The notes beneath the pieces are model-generated. The model was given only the letters and a program-made list of their open reading frames with translations, was not told the origin of the DNA and did no database searches. From Tragulus kanchil (taxonomy: Eukaryota > Chordata > Mammalia > Artiodactyla > Tragulidae): DNA of 64,000 bases. The stretch covers positions 166,997,608 through 167,061,607 of the forward strand of contig JAIOJX010000024.1 of assembly GCA_022376925.1 (NCBI GenBank), read 5' to 3'. Made by a program: the position numbers and the translations under genes. Positions within the stretch are counted from its first letter, which is position 1; each line of letters begins with the position of its first letter. Shown here piece after piece: positions 32,656 to 43,240 of the stretch.

Positions 32656-34592
32656 ATAAAACTTTTGCCACAGGAAAAAAAAAAAAAAAGCTTGACGCCA
32701 GCTTGTATGGTGCGCTACCCCATTCCTGTAGAGCCAAGTGTCTTTGGTAGAAATTCCAGGGAGAATTTGAGTCCAGGAAGAACAAGCCCAAGAAAAGGCC
32801 GTTGGATTTTTGTGATTTGTGACCAAGGAGTTTCTGGATCACAAAACAGTGCCTGCACTCTCCTATTTGTTGTGCTCCTGTGCACATGGTTAATCCAGAC
32901 AAACATTTGTGTTCTAGACCTCTGGCAACAAGGAAAAACAGTCAAGATTGTACCTGTGGAAATTTGCATAATGGAAACCACATCAGTTATTAAAGCCTAG
33001 CTAGATACTCCTTTGCCAAGTGCTTTAAATCGTGTCAAAGCTTGAAAGAGAAAGGGGACTCCCTCGTACCTGCTGCAGTGCTGCTCGCTGCTCTGTTCGT
33101 AGACTGCCGAGACGGTCGCGAGCGTCACGAGCAGGGCGAGCTCTTCACACTGGGAAACACCGAGGTGTGATGGAACAGTGCTCACCGTGGACAGGGCTCT
33201 TCCAAGCACCTGGAAGGCTAAGGGAAAAGACGGAGATGGCTTTGCCAGCCGAGGACCTTGTAACAGAATGAAAGAGAATCTTCCTGGTGATGAACACAAG
33301 TCTTTTTGAAAGCTTCAATGTCTCCCCCAAATTTAGAGTAATTCACTGTATCTATGAGGAAGATTTTCCCCGACTAAGTTTATTAAAACTATTTACTCTT
33401 GGAATAGCATCTTAAAAAAAAAAAAAGTAAAGAATGTTCCACTCCAGTAAAATGACTGGTTGCTTACTGCATGTTTTTAGATTTACAGATGAATAATGTA
33501 GGCATTTTTGGCAGACGGACGGCTGTGGAATTTTTAATTGATTGCAGGAGCATGATGTTTTCTGTCTTTATCTGCTCCCTCTTTCTGAGTTCTCCTGAAG
33601 ACCACAGACACTGTTCTGCTCTGTGCACTGAAGACATCTTGGGCTTTTCCCTGTAAATGCATAAAAAGTATGCATTCACAAAGTGCTTTTCCTGCCCCTG
33701 ACGATTATTTAACTAGTCATTATCCAGCTGAAGGACAGACGCTTCTAATTTTTTGTATTCTAATTAGTTCTTGGATGAATATCTTTGTACATATATCTTA
33801 TCGTATATATTTAAGCCCGTCTCATCTCAGTTCCCAGAATGGAATGACCCTGCACAAGGGCATCTGTGATTTTTAGTTTTGGTAGGTACTGCCATCTTGT
33901 CCTCCATGAACCAAATGTTTCTCCACAGCATTGCTGTAGACTAGTGCATTGCCAAATTTCAGGATTTTCCCCTGCAAGCTCTTGAAAAATAGATTATTTC
34001 AAGTCCTATCTCATATCTTCAGAACCAACAACAGAATCATCTGGCTGCACTGGGTGGGGGCCATGAGATTTGGTTTACACAACTTGTTCTGGGCACAAAT
34101 TCCTTGCTGCAGCTCCTGCAGCTCTACACACCCTCAACTAGTAAAAACATCGTCGCTTACACAGTCAAAGCAGCCAGCAAAAACCTGGAGAGGTGCCAAA
34201 AATGACTACAAACAGCTCCACCTACACTTTTTTTTTTTTTTGGCAAAATTTGCAAGCTTACCAGTATCCAAAAGATCCTTCAGCTTTTGTTTGAATTAGA
34301 ATCCACCTGATCAGAGGGAGGGAATTACTTTAAGAAAAATTCCTCTAGTATGATCGGAGCTTAGAACGATTTTTATTTACTTTGGCTTCAGCGTTGCAGT
34401 GACACAGTGAGGGAGGAAGTGGAGCTAGTGGGCTGTGGGGTCCAGCCGCCCCGCGGCTTTAAAATCAGAGTGTGAAGAAAGAGTTCCAGGAGTGACATCT
34501 CAGTTACTTGGACCCACGGTAATTTAGGGAGGGGGGAAAAAAAACAGAATTCAATGTGGCAAGCTAGCTTACTGACTTTTCAGACTTTTTTT
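32656..34592. other. Gene-free stretch
   Basis: Single-copy sequence without a supported exon. A minor CpG cluster lies at 33085-33150. Bases 33690-33900 resemble another L1M-type 3' UTR fossil ('gcacaagggcatctgtgatt'). Short poly-A and poly-T runs occur at 33413 and 34230. Confidence 0.4.
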
Positions 34593-34745
34593 TCCATTTT
34601 TTTTAGATTGAAGTATAGTTGATTTACAGTATTTCAGGTACATAGCAAACTGGCTCAGTTATGTATCTGCTTTTTCAGATTCTTTTCACACAATATTGAG
34701 TATAGTTCCCTGTTCTATATAGTAGGTCCTTATTGTTGGGACTTT
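34593..34745 (-). mobile_element. L1 3' UTR fragment
   Basis: AGATTGAAGTATAGTTGATT, TACAGTATTTCAGGTACATA and TATTGAGTATAGTTCCCTGT then TATAGTAGGTCCTTATTG are the reverse complement of a very common L1 3' UTR. Confidence 0.85.
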
Positions 34746-34764
34746 TAGATCATTTTACAAATTT

Positions 34765-35102
34765 GTAGGCTTGTTATAGCCTGAATGTTTGTGTCTCCTC
34801 CCTAAAATATTCGTAACTCCTAACATTTAATGTGATTGTATTTGCAGATTATTCCTTTGGGAGGTAGGTGATGTTAAACTAGGTCCTTACATTAATAAGA
34901 AGCACATGTGAAAGAGCTGCTTCCCAGCGGGAGCTCAGAGACACAGAACAAAGGCATGTGAGGAGGCCGTCAGGAAGAGAGCTTCTCGCCAGGAGCTGAA
35001 ATGGTCAGCACCTTAATCTTAGACTTCCCAGTAAATCTGTGTTGTTTAAACCACCTGGTCTGTGGTGGTTTATTATGGCAGCCAAAGCTGACTAAGACAG
35101 TG
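34765..35102. repeat. Old LTR-like interspersed repeat
   Basis: GCCTGAATGTTTGTGTCTCC, AATGTGATTGTATTTGCAGA, TTTGGGAGGTAGGTGATG, TTAATCTTAGACTTCCCAGT and GGCAGCCAAAGCTGACTAAG are landmarks, in order, of a widespread mammalian repeat, probably LTR-derived (the same family as 14070-14270). Non-coding. Confidence 0.6.
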
Positions 35103-35298
35103 TTACCTGTCGTTTTCTACTGATTCATAAAAGTCCATGCCACAAAAAAACATTGTTATAATAGTGTTCTGTTTTTCTTCAAATTAACTGCAAACAACAC
35201 ATTGTATAGTTTTTGCAAAATTTGGAGACTGTTACCTCTTTAGGCATGGCAAATAACTGTTGGGGAATTCTTCACTCTATTTAATATACGCAAACATT

Positions 35299-35446
35299 GG
35301 GACTTTCCTGGTGGTCCAGTGGCTATGACCCCATGCTGCCAGTGCAGGGGAACTGAGTTCAATCCCTGATCAGGGAACTAGATTCCATGTGCTTCAACTA
35401 AAGATTCCAAGTGCCACAACTAAGACCCAGCACAGCCATATACATA
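35299..35446 (+). mobile_element. CHR-type SINE
   Basis: GGGACTTTCCTGGTGGTCCA, GAGTTCAATCCCTGATCAGG, GAACTAGATTCCATGTGC and CAACTAAGACCCAGCACAGC. Near full length for the short CHR group. Confidence 0.88.
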
Positions 35447-35504
35447 TATATCCAAATATTATTTTGTATCTCAGAGTGGCTTGGAATTTGGAATTGTTAG
35501 GTAA

Positions 35505-36170
35505 GAAGTTAAGCATGAGCAACAAGGGGTGCCCTGGCCAAAAAGGATACAAACTGATCTCTAAACCCCATCTCAGACATGCCCAGAAGAGCTCACAGAT
35601 GTGCTACAAAAATTACCACAGAGACCATTCCAGCCTGCACATGTGCCCTAGGCACACTGGTGGATACAAACAAACCACAGGGGCTTTCTCAAGTAACCTT
35701 CAGCAAAGACCCCATGAAGGGCTCACAAATAGTCTGTACATACACACATCTGACTGTAACAGACTGGATTGCGGGAAGACATGCACAGCAGAGCCTGTCG
35801 CCATGTTACTGGCAACTGCCAACTGGCCTCGAGTGCACTGCCCTGCCCGCTTTCTCTTTCCTGACTGCGGGTGTGTACAAGCCCTACTTTGCACAGGGCA
35901 CAACGAAAAGGAAGAGGCAAGAAATATAAAAAGGAGAAGCCGAGAGGGATCGTTACAACTCCTTTAGGGTTAGCTTGTTCCCATATTTTGGGAGTGTCTG
36001 TTCAATGAAATATCTGTCTGCTTGAGCTATAACTGAGCTATAACCTGTCAGCTGTTTGAAACCCTTTAGTCTGTTGTTCCAAAATTTTTCTTGTGATGAA
36101 CGAGAGAAATAAATAAACCTGACAAAATCATTCTGCCTCTTGAGCTGAAATCAGAGGCAGGTCTAAACTC
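35505..36170 (+). mobile_element. Probable solo LTR of an endogenous retrovirus
   Basis: A single-copy block with the order of an LTR: a long upstream part, a TATA-like AATATAAAAAGG at 35923-35934, and about 180 bases later an AAATAAATAAAC polyadenylation signal at 36107-36118 followed by a T-rich stretch. No gag, pol or env-like frame adjoins it. The exact TG...CA ends and the target-site duplication are not resolved, so both limits are approximate. The 192-codon frame over 35389-35967 begins in the preceding SINE and is not a gene. Confidence 0.5.
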
Positions 36171-36599
36171 ACTCACTGGATGATACACACAGGTAATTGA
36201 CTGGATAGCTGATGATGCCAGAAAAGCCTACTACTTCTATTGAGTTTTGATGTTTTACCATGGCAATAGTATTATCATTAACCTTTTAAACCCGACTCTT
36301 TTAGACATATGATATCTGGAATTTGTTTCAAAATAATGTGACCTTGCAGCAGGGTGTGAATTGCTGGCGGTATCAGGGAGGCGGCGGCGGTCTGGGGAAC
36401 GGTGACTGGAGAACCCAGATGATGGACACAGGGCGCTCTTTGCACTCTTCTCTACTTCTGTGTATGTTGACATTTTACAGGCTGAAATACTGTTAAAATC
36501 CTCTGTGACTATGTATAACTGGTGACTGTTAAAGGATATTCTATTCAAATGTCTTCTGAAGCATGGAATTTCAGATGCTGGCCATTAGCATGAGTTGAG

Positions 36600-36725
36600 C
36601 TTCACTTGCCATGCCGTTACCCAGCAGCCGCTAACGGCTTTCATGTAGAACTTTCTCATTTCATCTCTGAAAAGGTAGATGTCATCCCCATTTTACAAAT
36701 GAGGGAAATATTGACTCTAGATAAG
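36600..36725 (-). mobile_element. MIR SINE fragment (recurs at 37720-37845)
   Basis: GCTTTCATGTAGAACTTTCT, GATGTCATCCCCATTTTACA and AATGAGGGAAATATTGACTC fit the reversed MIR core. The second copy is due to duplication 10. Confidence 0.65.
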
Positions 36726-37194
36726 TAATACACGTGTAGAAAATAACATAATGGGGATTATTCCTTCATTTGGTTTGTCTCCAAATATTCATATTTTATT
36801 TCTGCTATACCATGCTGCTTCTCAGACATATCCGACAACCTTTTCCTCTACGAAGATTTCCTTTTAGTAGTGAAAGTCTGGCACAACAGGTGGACAGTGT
36901 TGTGAAATGTGGAAGATTTCTGGAGTCTTTATCCTCTCCTTTCCCGTTAAGGCAGCTAGAGTCCCAAAGCAGGAGCTAAAGATTTACCGCACCTAAAGGG
37001 AACCATGAAACAATGAACTGATAACATTCTAGATCTAACTCCCTAAGCTTTGGTTCTCCAAGATTACATTTGATCATTATGACATATATTTGTGAAGTTA
37101 CTTTTCAAGATATCAAACCGATACTCTCATCTCACTTTCAGAACATAAATTAAGAGCTCAACCTTGAGGACTTTATGCTAACCTTGAGAGCATT

Positions 37195-37278
37195 ATGCTA
37201 AATCAAATCAGTCAAACAGAGAAAGACAAATTCTGTATGATCTCACTTAATATTTGGAATCTAAAATAACCAAACTCA
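37195..37278 (+). mobile_element. L1 3' end, interrupted and partly duplicated (to about 39205)
   Basis: ATGCTAAATCAAATCAGTCA and TGTATGATCTCACTTAATAT mark the end of L1 ORF2/3' UTR. After the CHR SINE it continues in the second unit as GACCTGTGGTTGCCAGAGGT (38549), then GTACGAACAGTGATTACATT, and after the next SINE as AAGGTGATGAATGTGTTAAC (39096 and 40278). One old L1 end was thus hit by at least two SINEs before duplications 10 and 11 appeared. Confidence 0.75.
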
Positions 37279-37392
37279 GGGACTTCCTGGTGGTCCAGAG
37301 GCTAAGACTCAATGGAGGGACCCAGGGTCAAACCCTGATCAGGGAACTAGGTCCCATATGCCACAACTAAGGTGCAGTCAACCAAACAAAGA
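37279..37392 (+). mobile_element. CHR-1-type SINE (recurs at 38399-38516 and in part at 39601-39696)
   Basis: GGGACTTCCTGGTGGTCCAG, GGGTCAAACCCTGATCAGGG, AACTAGGTCCCATATGCCAC. It appears three times only because duplications 10 and 11 overlap here. Confidence 0.85.
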
Positions 37393-38738
37393 TAACATAT
37401 CAACTCTTAGAAATACGGTAGACCTTTCCAGAGGACTCCGGAGATGTCCTGCTCTTTATTTTCTTTTCTTCTACGGGTGTGAATTGCTGGCGGTATCAGG
37501 GAGGCGGCGGTCTGGGGAACGGTGACTGGAGAACCCAGATGATGGACACAGGGCGCTCTTTGCACTCTTCTCTACTTCTGTGTATGTTGACATTTTACAG
37601 GCTGAAATACTGTTAAAATCCTCTGTGACTATGTATAACTGGTGACTGTTAAAGGATATTCTATTCAAATGTCTTCTGAAGCATGGAATTTCAGATGCTG
37701 GCCATTAGCATGAGTTGAGCTTCACTTGCCATGCCGTTACCCAGCAGCCGCTAACGGCTTTCATGTAGAACTTTCTCATTTCATCTCTGAAAAGGTAGAT
37801 GTCATCCCCATTTTACAAATGAGGGAAATATTGACTCTAGATAAGTAATACACGTGTAGAAAATAACATAATGGGGATTATTCCTTCATTTGGTTTGTCT
37901 CCAAATATTCATATTTTATTTCTGCTATACCATGCTGCTTCTCAGACATATCCGACAACCTTTTCCTCTACGAAGATTTCCTTTTAGTAGTGAAAGTCTG
38001 GCACAACAGGTGGACAGTGTTGTGAAATGTGGAAGATTTCTGGAGTCTTTATCCTCTCCTTTCCCGTTAAGGCAGCTAGAGTCCCAAAGCAGGAGCTAAA
38101 GATTTACCGCACCTAAAGGGAACCATGAAACAATGAACTGATAACATTCTAGATCTAACTCCCTAAGCTTTGGTTCTCCAAGATTACATTTGATCATTAT
38201 GACATATATTTGTGAAGTTACTTTTCAAGATATCAAACCGATACTCTCATCTCACTTTCAGAACATAAATTAAGAGCTCAACCTTGAGGACTTTATGCTA
38301 ACCTTGAGAGCATTATGCTAAATCAAATCAGTCAAACAGAGAAAGACAAATTCTGTATGATCTCACTTAATATTTGGAATCTAAAATAACCAAACTCAGG
38401 GACTTCCCTGGTGGTCCAGAGGCTAAGACTCAATGGAGGGACCCAGGGTCAAACCCTGATCAGGGAACTAGGTCCCATATGCCACAACTAAGGTGCAGTC
38501 AAACAAACAAAGATACACGTACATATCAACTCTTAGAAATACGGTAGACCTGTGGTTGCCAGAGGTGTAGTGAGGGATGGGGGTGTGGTGAAAGAGGGAG
38601 GAGTGGGTGAAGGTTGTCAAAGAGCGTGTCCTTCAGTTTTAGGTAAGTTCTGGGGATCTAATGTACGAACAGTGATTACATTAATTCTGTATTGTATAGC
38701 TGAAACTTAGTAAGAGAAGAAACCTTAAAAGTTCCCAC

Positions 38739-38796
38739 CAGGGTGTCAGCGAGGGGCGGGTGAGCGGGAGCAAAAAAAAAAAAAGAATAATAAAAA
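38739..38796 (+). mobile_element. 58-bp poly-A-ended insertion with 12-bp target-site duplication
   Basis: AAAAGTTCCCAC stands at 38727-38738 and 38797-38808. Between them is a GC-rich stub (GTCAGCGAGGGGCGGGTGAG) followed by two A-rich runs. This is the layout of a severely 5'-truncated L1-mediated retrocopy. The source transcript is not recognised. It recurs at 39920-39977 through duplication 11. Confidence 0.55.
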
Positions 38797-38809
38797 AAAA
38801 GTTCCCACG

Positions 38810-39080
38810 GGGCTTCTCTGGTGGTCCAGTGGGTAAAGAGTCTGCCTTGAAGTGCAAGGGCCACCGGTTTGATCCCTGCCCTGGGAAGATCCCACGTGCT
38901 GCGGAATGGCTGGACCAGTGTGTCCAATTACCAGCCAGCGCTCTGGAGCGCATGCGCCCAGAGCCAGTGCTCTGCAGTGGGAGAGGCCACTGTGATGGGA
39001 GGCCCACACGGGCCAAAGAATAAAGATGAATGAAAATAATAAATAACTAAAAAAGAGCTCGTGGCATGAAGTTAAAAAAA
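38810..39080 (+). mobile_element. CHR-related SINE, type B tail
   Basis: Head GGGCTTCTCTGGTGGTCCAG, B box CCGGTTTGATCCC, intact GCGCATGCGC near 38949, TGGGAGGCCCACACGGGCCA, then AATAATAAATAAC and the type B ending GAGCTCGTGGCATGAAG plus A. The same ending occurs at the independent insertion 11661-11927. Confidence 0.9.
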
Positions 39081-39214
39081 GGAAAAATGGTAACTAAGGT
39101 GATGAATGTGTTAACTAAACTTACTATGGTAAACATGTTGCAATGTAAACTTGCGTCAAGTCATCCTGTCGTGCACATTAAACTTAATGTTATGCATCGA
39201 TCGCATTTCAGTAA

Positions 39215-39560
39215 AGCTGCGGGGGTGCTGGTGCTCGGTCCTACCACGCTTACCTCTCTCCTCCCTCCCGTGTCCCTACAACACACTCGGTCAGAAGCAG
39301 CGCCTGTCAGCTCGGGAGCCGGACTGAGTCCGAGCCGGGAGCTCTGCGCAGCCGGTGCCGCCGCCGCTCGCTGCTCTCTCCCCTCCTCGCTGAGAACATA
39401 CCGAGTCTGCAATACAAGGAGCCGGGGACAGCCTCAGAGTTCGTCCAAACCAGCTGTTACCAGCGGAGCCTTGAGAACACTCCGTAGTGTCCTAAGGCGG
39501 TAACGCAGGTCATCTCCTGGAGTTGTCCGCGCACGCACGCTACACCCCCGCCGTCGTGTC
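39215..39560. promoter_or_regulatory. CpG-rich patch, possible small island (recurs at 40396-40741)
   Basis: Dense CpG in 39260-39370 (AGTCCGAGCCGGGAGCTCTG, CGGTGCCGCCGCCGCTCGCT) and again near 39525-39560 (CCGCGCACGCACGC), between CpG-poor L1 and SINE sequence. It could be a minor or tissue-specific promoter or a CpG-rich retrosequence. The 145-codon frame starting at 39066 begins in L1 DNA and is not convincing. Confidence 0.35.
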
Positions 39561-39990
39561 TCCACTCATGACTCTCTGACAGCCCATGACTATAGCCTGC
39601 AGGCTAAGACTCAATGGAGGGACCCAGGGTCAAACCCTGATCAGGGAACTAGGTCCCATATGCCACAACTAAGGTGCAGTCAAACAAACAAAGATACACG
39701 TACATATCAACTCTTAGAAATACGGTAGACCTGTGGTTGCCAGAGGTGTAGTGAGGGATGGGGGTGTGGTGAAAGAGGGAGGAGTGGGTGAAGGTTGTCA
39801 AAGAGCGTGTCCTTCAGTTTTAGGTAAGTTCTGGGGATCTAATGTACGAACAGTGATTACATTAATTCTGTATTGTATAGCTGAAACTTAGTAAGAGAAG
39901 AAACCTTAAAAGTTCCCACCAGGGTGTCAGCGAGGGGCGGGTGAGCGGGAGCAAAAAAAAAAAAAGAATAATAAAAAAAAAGTTCCCACG

Positions 39991-40261
39991 GGGCTTCTCT
40001 GGTGGTCCAGTGGGTAAAGAGTCTGCCTTGAAGTGCAAGGGCCACCGGTTTGATCCCTGCCCTGGGAAGATCCCACGTGCTGCGGAATGGCTGGACCAGT
40101 GTGTCCAATTACCAGCCAGCGCTCTGGAGCGCATGCGCCCAGAGCCAGTGCTCTGCAGTGGGAGAGGCCACTGTGATGGGAGGCCCACACGGGCCAAAGA
40201 ATAAAGATGAATGAAAATAATAAATAACTAAAAAAGAGCTCGTGGCATGAAGTTAAAAAAA
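39991..40261 (+). mobile_element. Second copy of the 38810-39080 type B SINE
   Basis: Identical copy carried by duplication 11. Confidence 0.88.
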
Positions 40262-40743
40262 GGAAAAATGGTAACTAAGGTGATGAATGTGTTAACTAAA
40301 CTTACTATGGTAAACATGTTGCAATGTAAACTTGCGTCAAGTCATCCTGTCGTGCACATTAAACTTAATGTTATGCATCGATCGCATTTCAGTAAAGCTG
40401 CGGGGGTGCTGGTGCTCGGTCCTACCACGCTTACCTCTCTCCTCCCTCCCGTGTCCCTACAACACACTCGGTCAGAAGCAGCGCCTGTCAGCTCGGGAGC
40501 CGGACTGAGTCCGAGCCGGGAGCTCTGCGCAGCCGGTGCCGCCGCCGCTCGCTGCTCTCTCCCCTCCTCGCTGAGAACATACCGAGTCTGCAATACAAGG
40601 AGCCGGGGACAGCCTCAGAGTTCGTCCAAACCAGCTGTTACCAGCGGAGCCTTGAGAACACTCCGTAGTGTCCTAAGGCGGTAACGCAGGTCATCTCCTG
40701 GAGTTGTCCGCGCACGCACGCTACACCCCCGCCGTCGTGTCTC

Positions 40744-40938
40744 CACTCATGACTCTCTGACAGCCCATGACTATAGCCTGCAGGCTCCTCTGTCCGTGGG
40801 ATTTTCCAGGCAAGGATACTGGAGTGGGTCGCCACGCTCTCCTCCAAAGGATCTTCCCGACCCCGGGATCAAACCTGTGTCTCTTACATCTCCTGCACTG
40901 GCTGGCAGCTGCTTCACCCCTGGCACGCTGGGAAGCCC
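40744..40938 (-). mobile_element. Bov-tA SINE, minus strand
   Basis: CATGACTATAGCCTGCAGGC, CTCCTCTGTCCGTGGGATTT, CCAGGCAAGGATACTGGAGT, TCTTCCCGACCCCGGGATCA and ACGCTGGGAAGCCC in order. Only the first 40 or so bases are present in the first unit (39563-39605), where the duplication boundary cuts it. Confidence 0.9.
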
Positions 40939-41869
40939 ACGTTGTGCATGGTCAGCATTAAGAGCTGCCTGTTGGTTCGGCCCTTCCTGGGCCTCAGCGG
41001 CCCACGGCCACCACGTGCGCCTGGCCTCTTCCGCCTCGCCAGGGACCACAGGTTTGCCGTCCAGCAACTCAGTCTTGACTGTGCAGGTAAAAAATCAGAA
41101 CAGTTTGCGTCGGATCCAGCATTTGCCATGGATGAGACACGAGGACCCATGTGCTTTGGGACAAGACTCTCCTCATCGAATCTCTCCCAGCAGGCGGACT
41201 TGCCCCTCATTAGAGCCTGTCATGTCCCCTCCCCCGCACAGGAATCCCACAGTCATTCTGCGAAAGCACGGACCTTTTTAATGACGTCTTTCTCCCCAGT
41301 GCTCAGATCATAGAAATCTTCTGCTGTCTATGAACAGCCTGAAAGAGACATGGTCCGAGGATTCGCCTTGCACGGTGCTATCAGAGGAACCGGTGGGTGG
41401 ACTGGTGGGGCGGGGGGCGGAATGGTGGTGGTGGTGGTGGTCCGCAAAGCCAGTGTTCCTCATTCTCTCAACTGTACATTTCTTCATTGTGTAAATCGCT
41501 TGTCCTGGAAAGGAACTGCTTTTGTATTTTTACCTTTATCTTCACAAGTAAGAACTTTAATTTGGAGGCTTTACCGCACTTCCTTAAGACAACTGACTCT
41601 TACTGCCTCCTTGGGATTCAGCCTTTCCCTCCTGCCCCAGACAATCCTGCCTGACTTTCACTGTGATCCTCCTCAAATGCTGCATTAGTCTTGAAACTCC
41701 TCTGAGTGTTACTCCACAGAATGTCTAGGCCCTATCCAACAACGAGCGTGAGCAGGCTTGGGGTCAAGGACGATAGTGTTTGAAAAACACTTAGCATCAT
41801 TCCTGGCCCATCGCAGGCACTGTTGCCTTCTTTCTCCTCTTTTTATCAAGTCAGTGGCTTTACTACTGT
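40939..41869. other. Single-copy stretch without a supported gene
   Basis: Mixed GC sequence. A (GTG)n run lies at 41423-41441 in a G-rich patch. Several frames of 98-161 codons cross this region on both strands, but they overlap the SINE or have no start context or splice sites that favour one of them. Confidence 0.4.
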
Positions 41870-42330
41870 CGACTAAAAGATGAACAACTTGAGAGTTGTG
41901 GGTTAAGTTTTATTTGGGGCATAATTAGGACTGCCGCCCGGGAGGCAGCGCCCCAGAAAGCTCTGAGAGACGGCTCCAAAGAGGCAGCAGGAGGGCCCAT
42001 ATTTACGGATTTTGGTGAGGGGGGGAGTTTAATACATTAAACAGTCTTTTCACAAAGGGTCCCAGGTAGTCACGAGGCTCTGATGTCACCATAAGGAGAT
42101 TTAGTGCTTTTCTAAATATGAGCAGATGCAAGGATTGAGATAATAAAAGCTGTTCCTAAAAGCATCCACCTACCTATTAAGACCTGCCCCACCAGGTTCC
42201 CTGGAGCACAGAGGGCCTCTACCCCACCCTGATCTCCATCCGGGGGTATTGGAGGTCAGCAGCTCTCAACAGCACAGGGTCTGGTCTCTGCAGAGGCAGA
42301 CGGCAAACGTCCTTGTTGTCCAGGCATTGG
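41870..42330. repeat. Old interspersed repeat, probably LTR-derived
   Basis: AGTTGTGGGTTAAGTTTTAT, TTGGGGCATAATTAGGACTG, GGCTCCAAAGAGGCAGCAGG, GATTTTGGTGAGGGGGGGAG and GAGGTCAGCAGCTCTCAACA follow a repeat that I believe is common in cetartiodactyl genomes. The class (ERVL-like) is uncertain. Confidence 0.4.
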
Positions 42331-42429
42331 CGATATAATTGGTAAATACTAATTTGTAGTTGACACTACCCCCAAAACCACCAGTGGTTGTACCTGCCTC
42401 ACAGATTATAAGCCTACCTTGGATTTGGT

Positions 42430-43240
42430 TCCCGACCATCACTATAAAGTACATACCACAATAAAGTAAGTAGTATGAACGTTTTGGTTCCTCGGTGCCT
42501 ATGAGTTATGTTTACACTATCCTTTAGTCTATGAAGTGTGCAAAGCATTGCATCTTAAAAAGTACACACCTTAATTGCAGAATACTTTATTGCTAAAAAA
42601 TGCTACCCATCAGGCTTCTCTGGTGGCTCAGGGATAGAGAATCCACCTGCCAATGCAGGAAACCAGGGTTTGATCTCGGATCCAGGAAGATGCCACATGC
42701 AGCACAGCAATTAAACCGTGAGCTACAGTTATTGAGTCTGTGCTCTAGAGCCCGGGACCATCATTATTGAGCCCACAAATCACAACGGTTGAAATCTTGG
42801 CACCTTACAGCCCATGTCCCACAAGAAGAAAAGTGAGCACCATGAGAAGCCTGTAGCACAATGTGAAGCTGCAGCGCAATTCAACGTGTAGCACAATGAA
42901 GAGTAGCCCCACGCTCACCACAACTACAGAGAAGTCTGCGCAACAACCAAGACCCAGCATAGCCAAAACTAAATAAATAAAAACTTAAAAAATGCTGCCC
43001 ATCATCTATGCCTTCAGTGAGTCGTAGAAGATCACACATCACCATAACAACTATAATGACAGTTGGAAATATTGCAAGGATTATCAAAATGTGACACAGA
43101 GACATGGAATGCGCAAATATTGTGGCAAAAAATGGCACCAGTGCCCCTGTTTGATGCCAGAAGCCTTCAATCTGTAAAAACCACAGAATATGAAAAGTGC
43201 AATAAAGCTTAATAAAATGAAATATGCCTGTATTCTCCCT
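42430..43240. mobile_element. Tigger-type DNA transposon fossil, interrupted by CHR-2
   Basis: ATCACTATAAAGTACATACC, AACGTTTTGGTTCCTCGG, ACTTTATTGCTAAAAAATGC before the SINE, and CTTCAGTGAGTCGTAGAAGA, GACACAGAGACATGGAATGC, GCAATAAAGCTTAATAAAAT, GAAATATGCCTGTA after it, follow an internally deleted pogo/Tigger element ending in its terminal repeat at about 43233. The right part recurs at 44111-44357 through duplication 12. Confidence 0.78.
42613..42986 (+). mobile_element. CHR-2 SINE, full length
   Basis: Target-site duplication AAAAAATGCTACCCATCA at 42595-42612 and AAAAAATGCTGCCCATCA at 42987-43004. Between them: GGCTTCTCTGGTGGCTCAGG, CTGTGCTCTAGAGCCCGGGA, GAAGAGTAGCCCCACGCTCA, CAACCAAGACCCAGCATAGC and AAATAAATAAAAAC. 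This is the long cetartiodactyl CHR-2. Confidence 0.93.

Larger units (their letters stand above)
36352..38551. repeat. Direct duplication 10, unit about 1.12 kb
   Basis: Bases 36352-37425 recur as 37475-38551. One GGC is lost from GGCGGCGGCGG, a C is gained (GACTTCCTGG against GACTTCCCTGG) and GATAACATATC differs from GATACACGTACATATC. The 49-base filler 37426-37474 begins TTCCAGAGG, a corrupted echo of GTGGTTGCCAGAGG after the second copy. Confidence 0.95.
38420..40786. repeat. Direct duplication 11, unit about 1.18 kb
   Basis: Bases 38420-39605 recur as 39601-40786, overlapping by AGGCT at the join. The copies appear identical. The first unit begins inside the second unit of duplication 10, giving three copies of 38420-38551-like sequence. 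The left end lies in a CHR SINE and the right end in a Bov-tA, joined at a shared AGGCT. Confidence 0.96.

Noticed and set aside
32344..33000. 218-codon plus-strand frame
   Set aside because: Most of it is the reverse complement of the type A SINE; the remainder has no splice or start signals.
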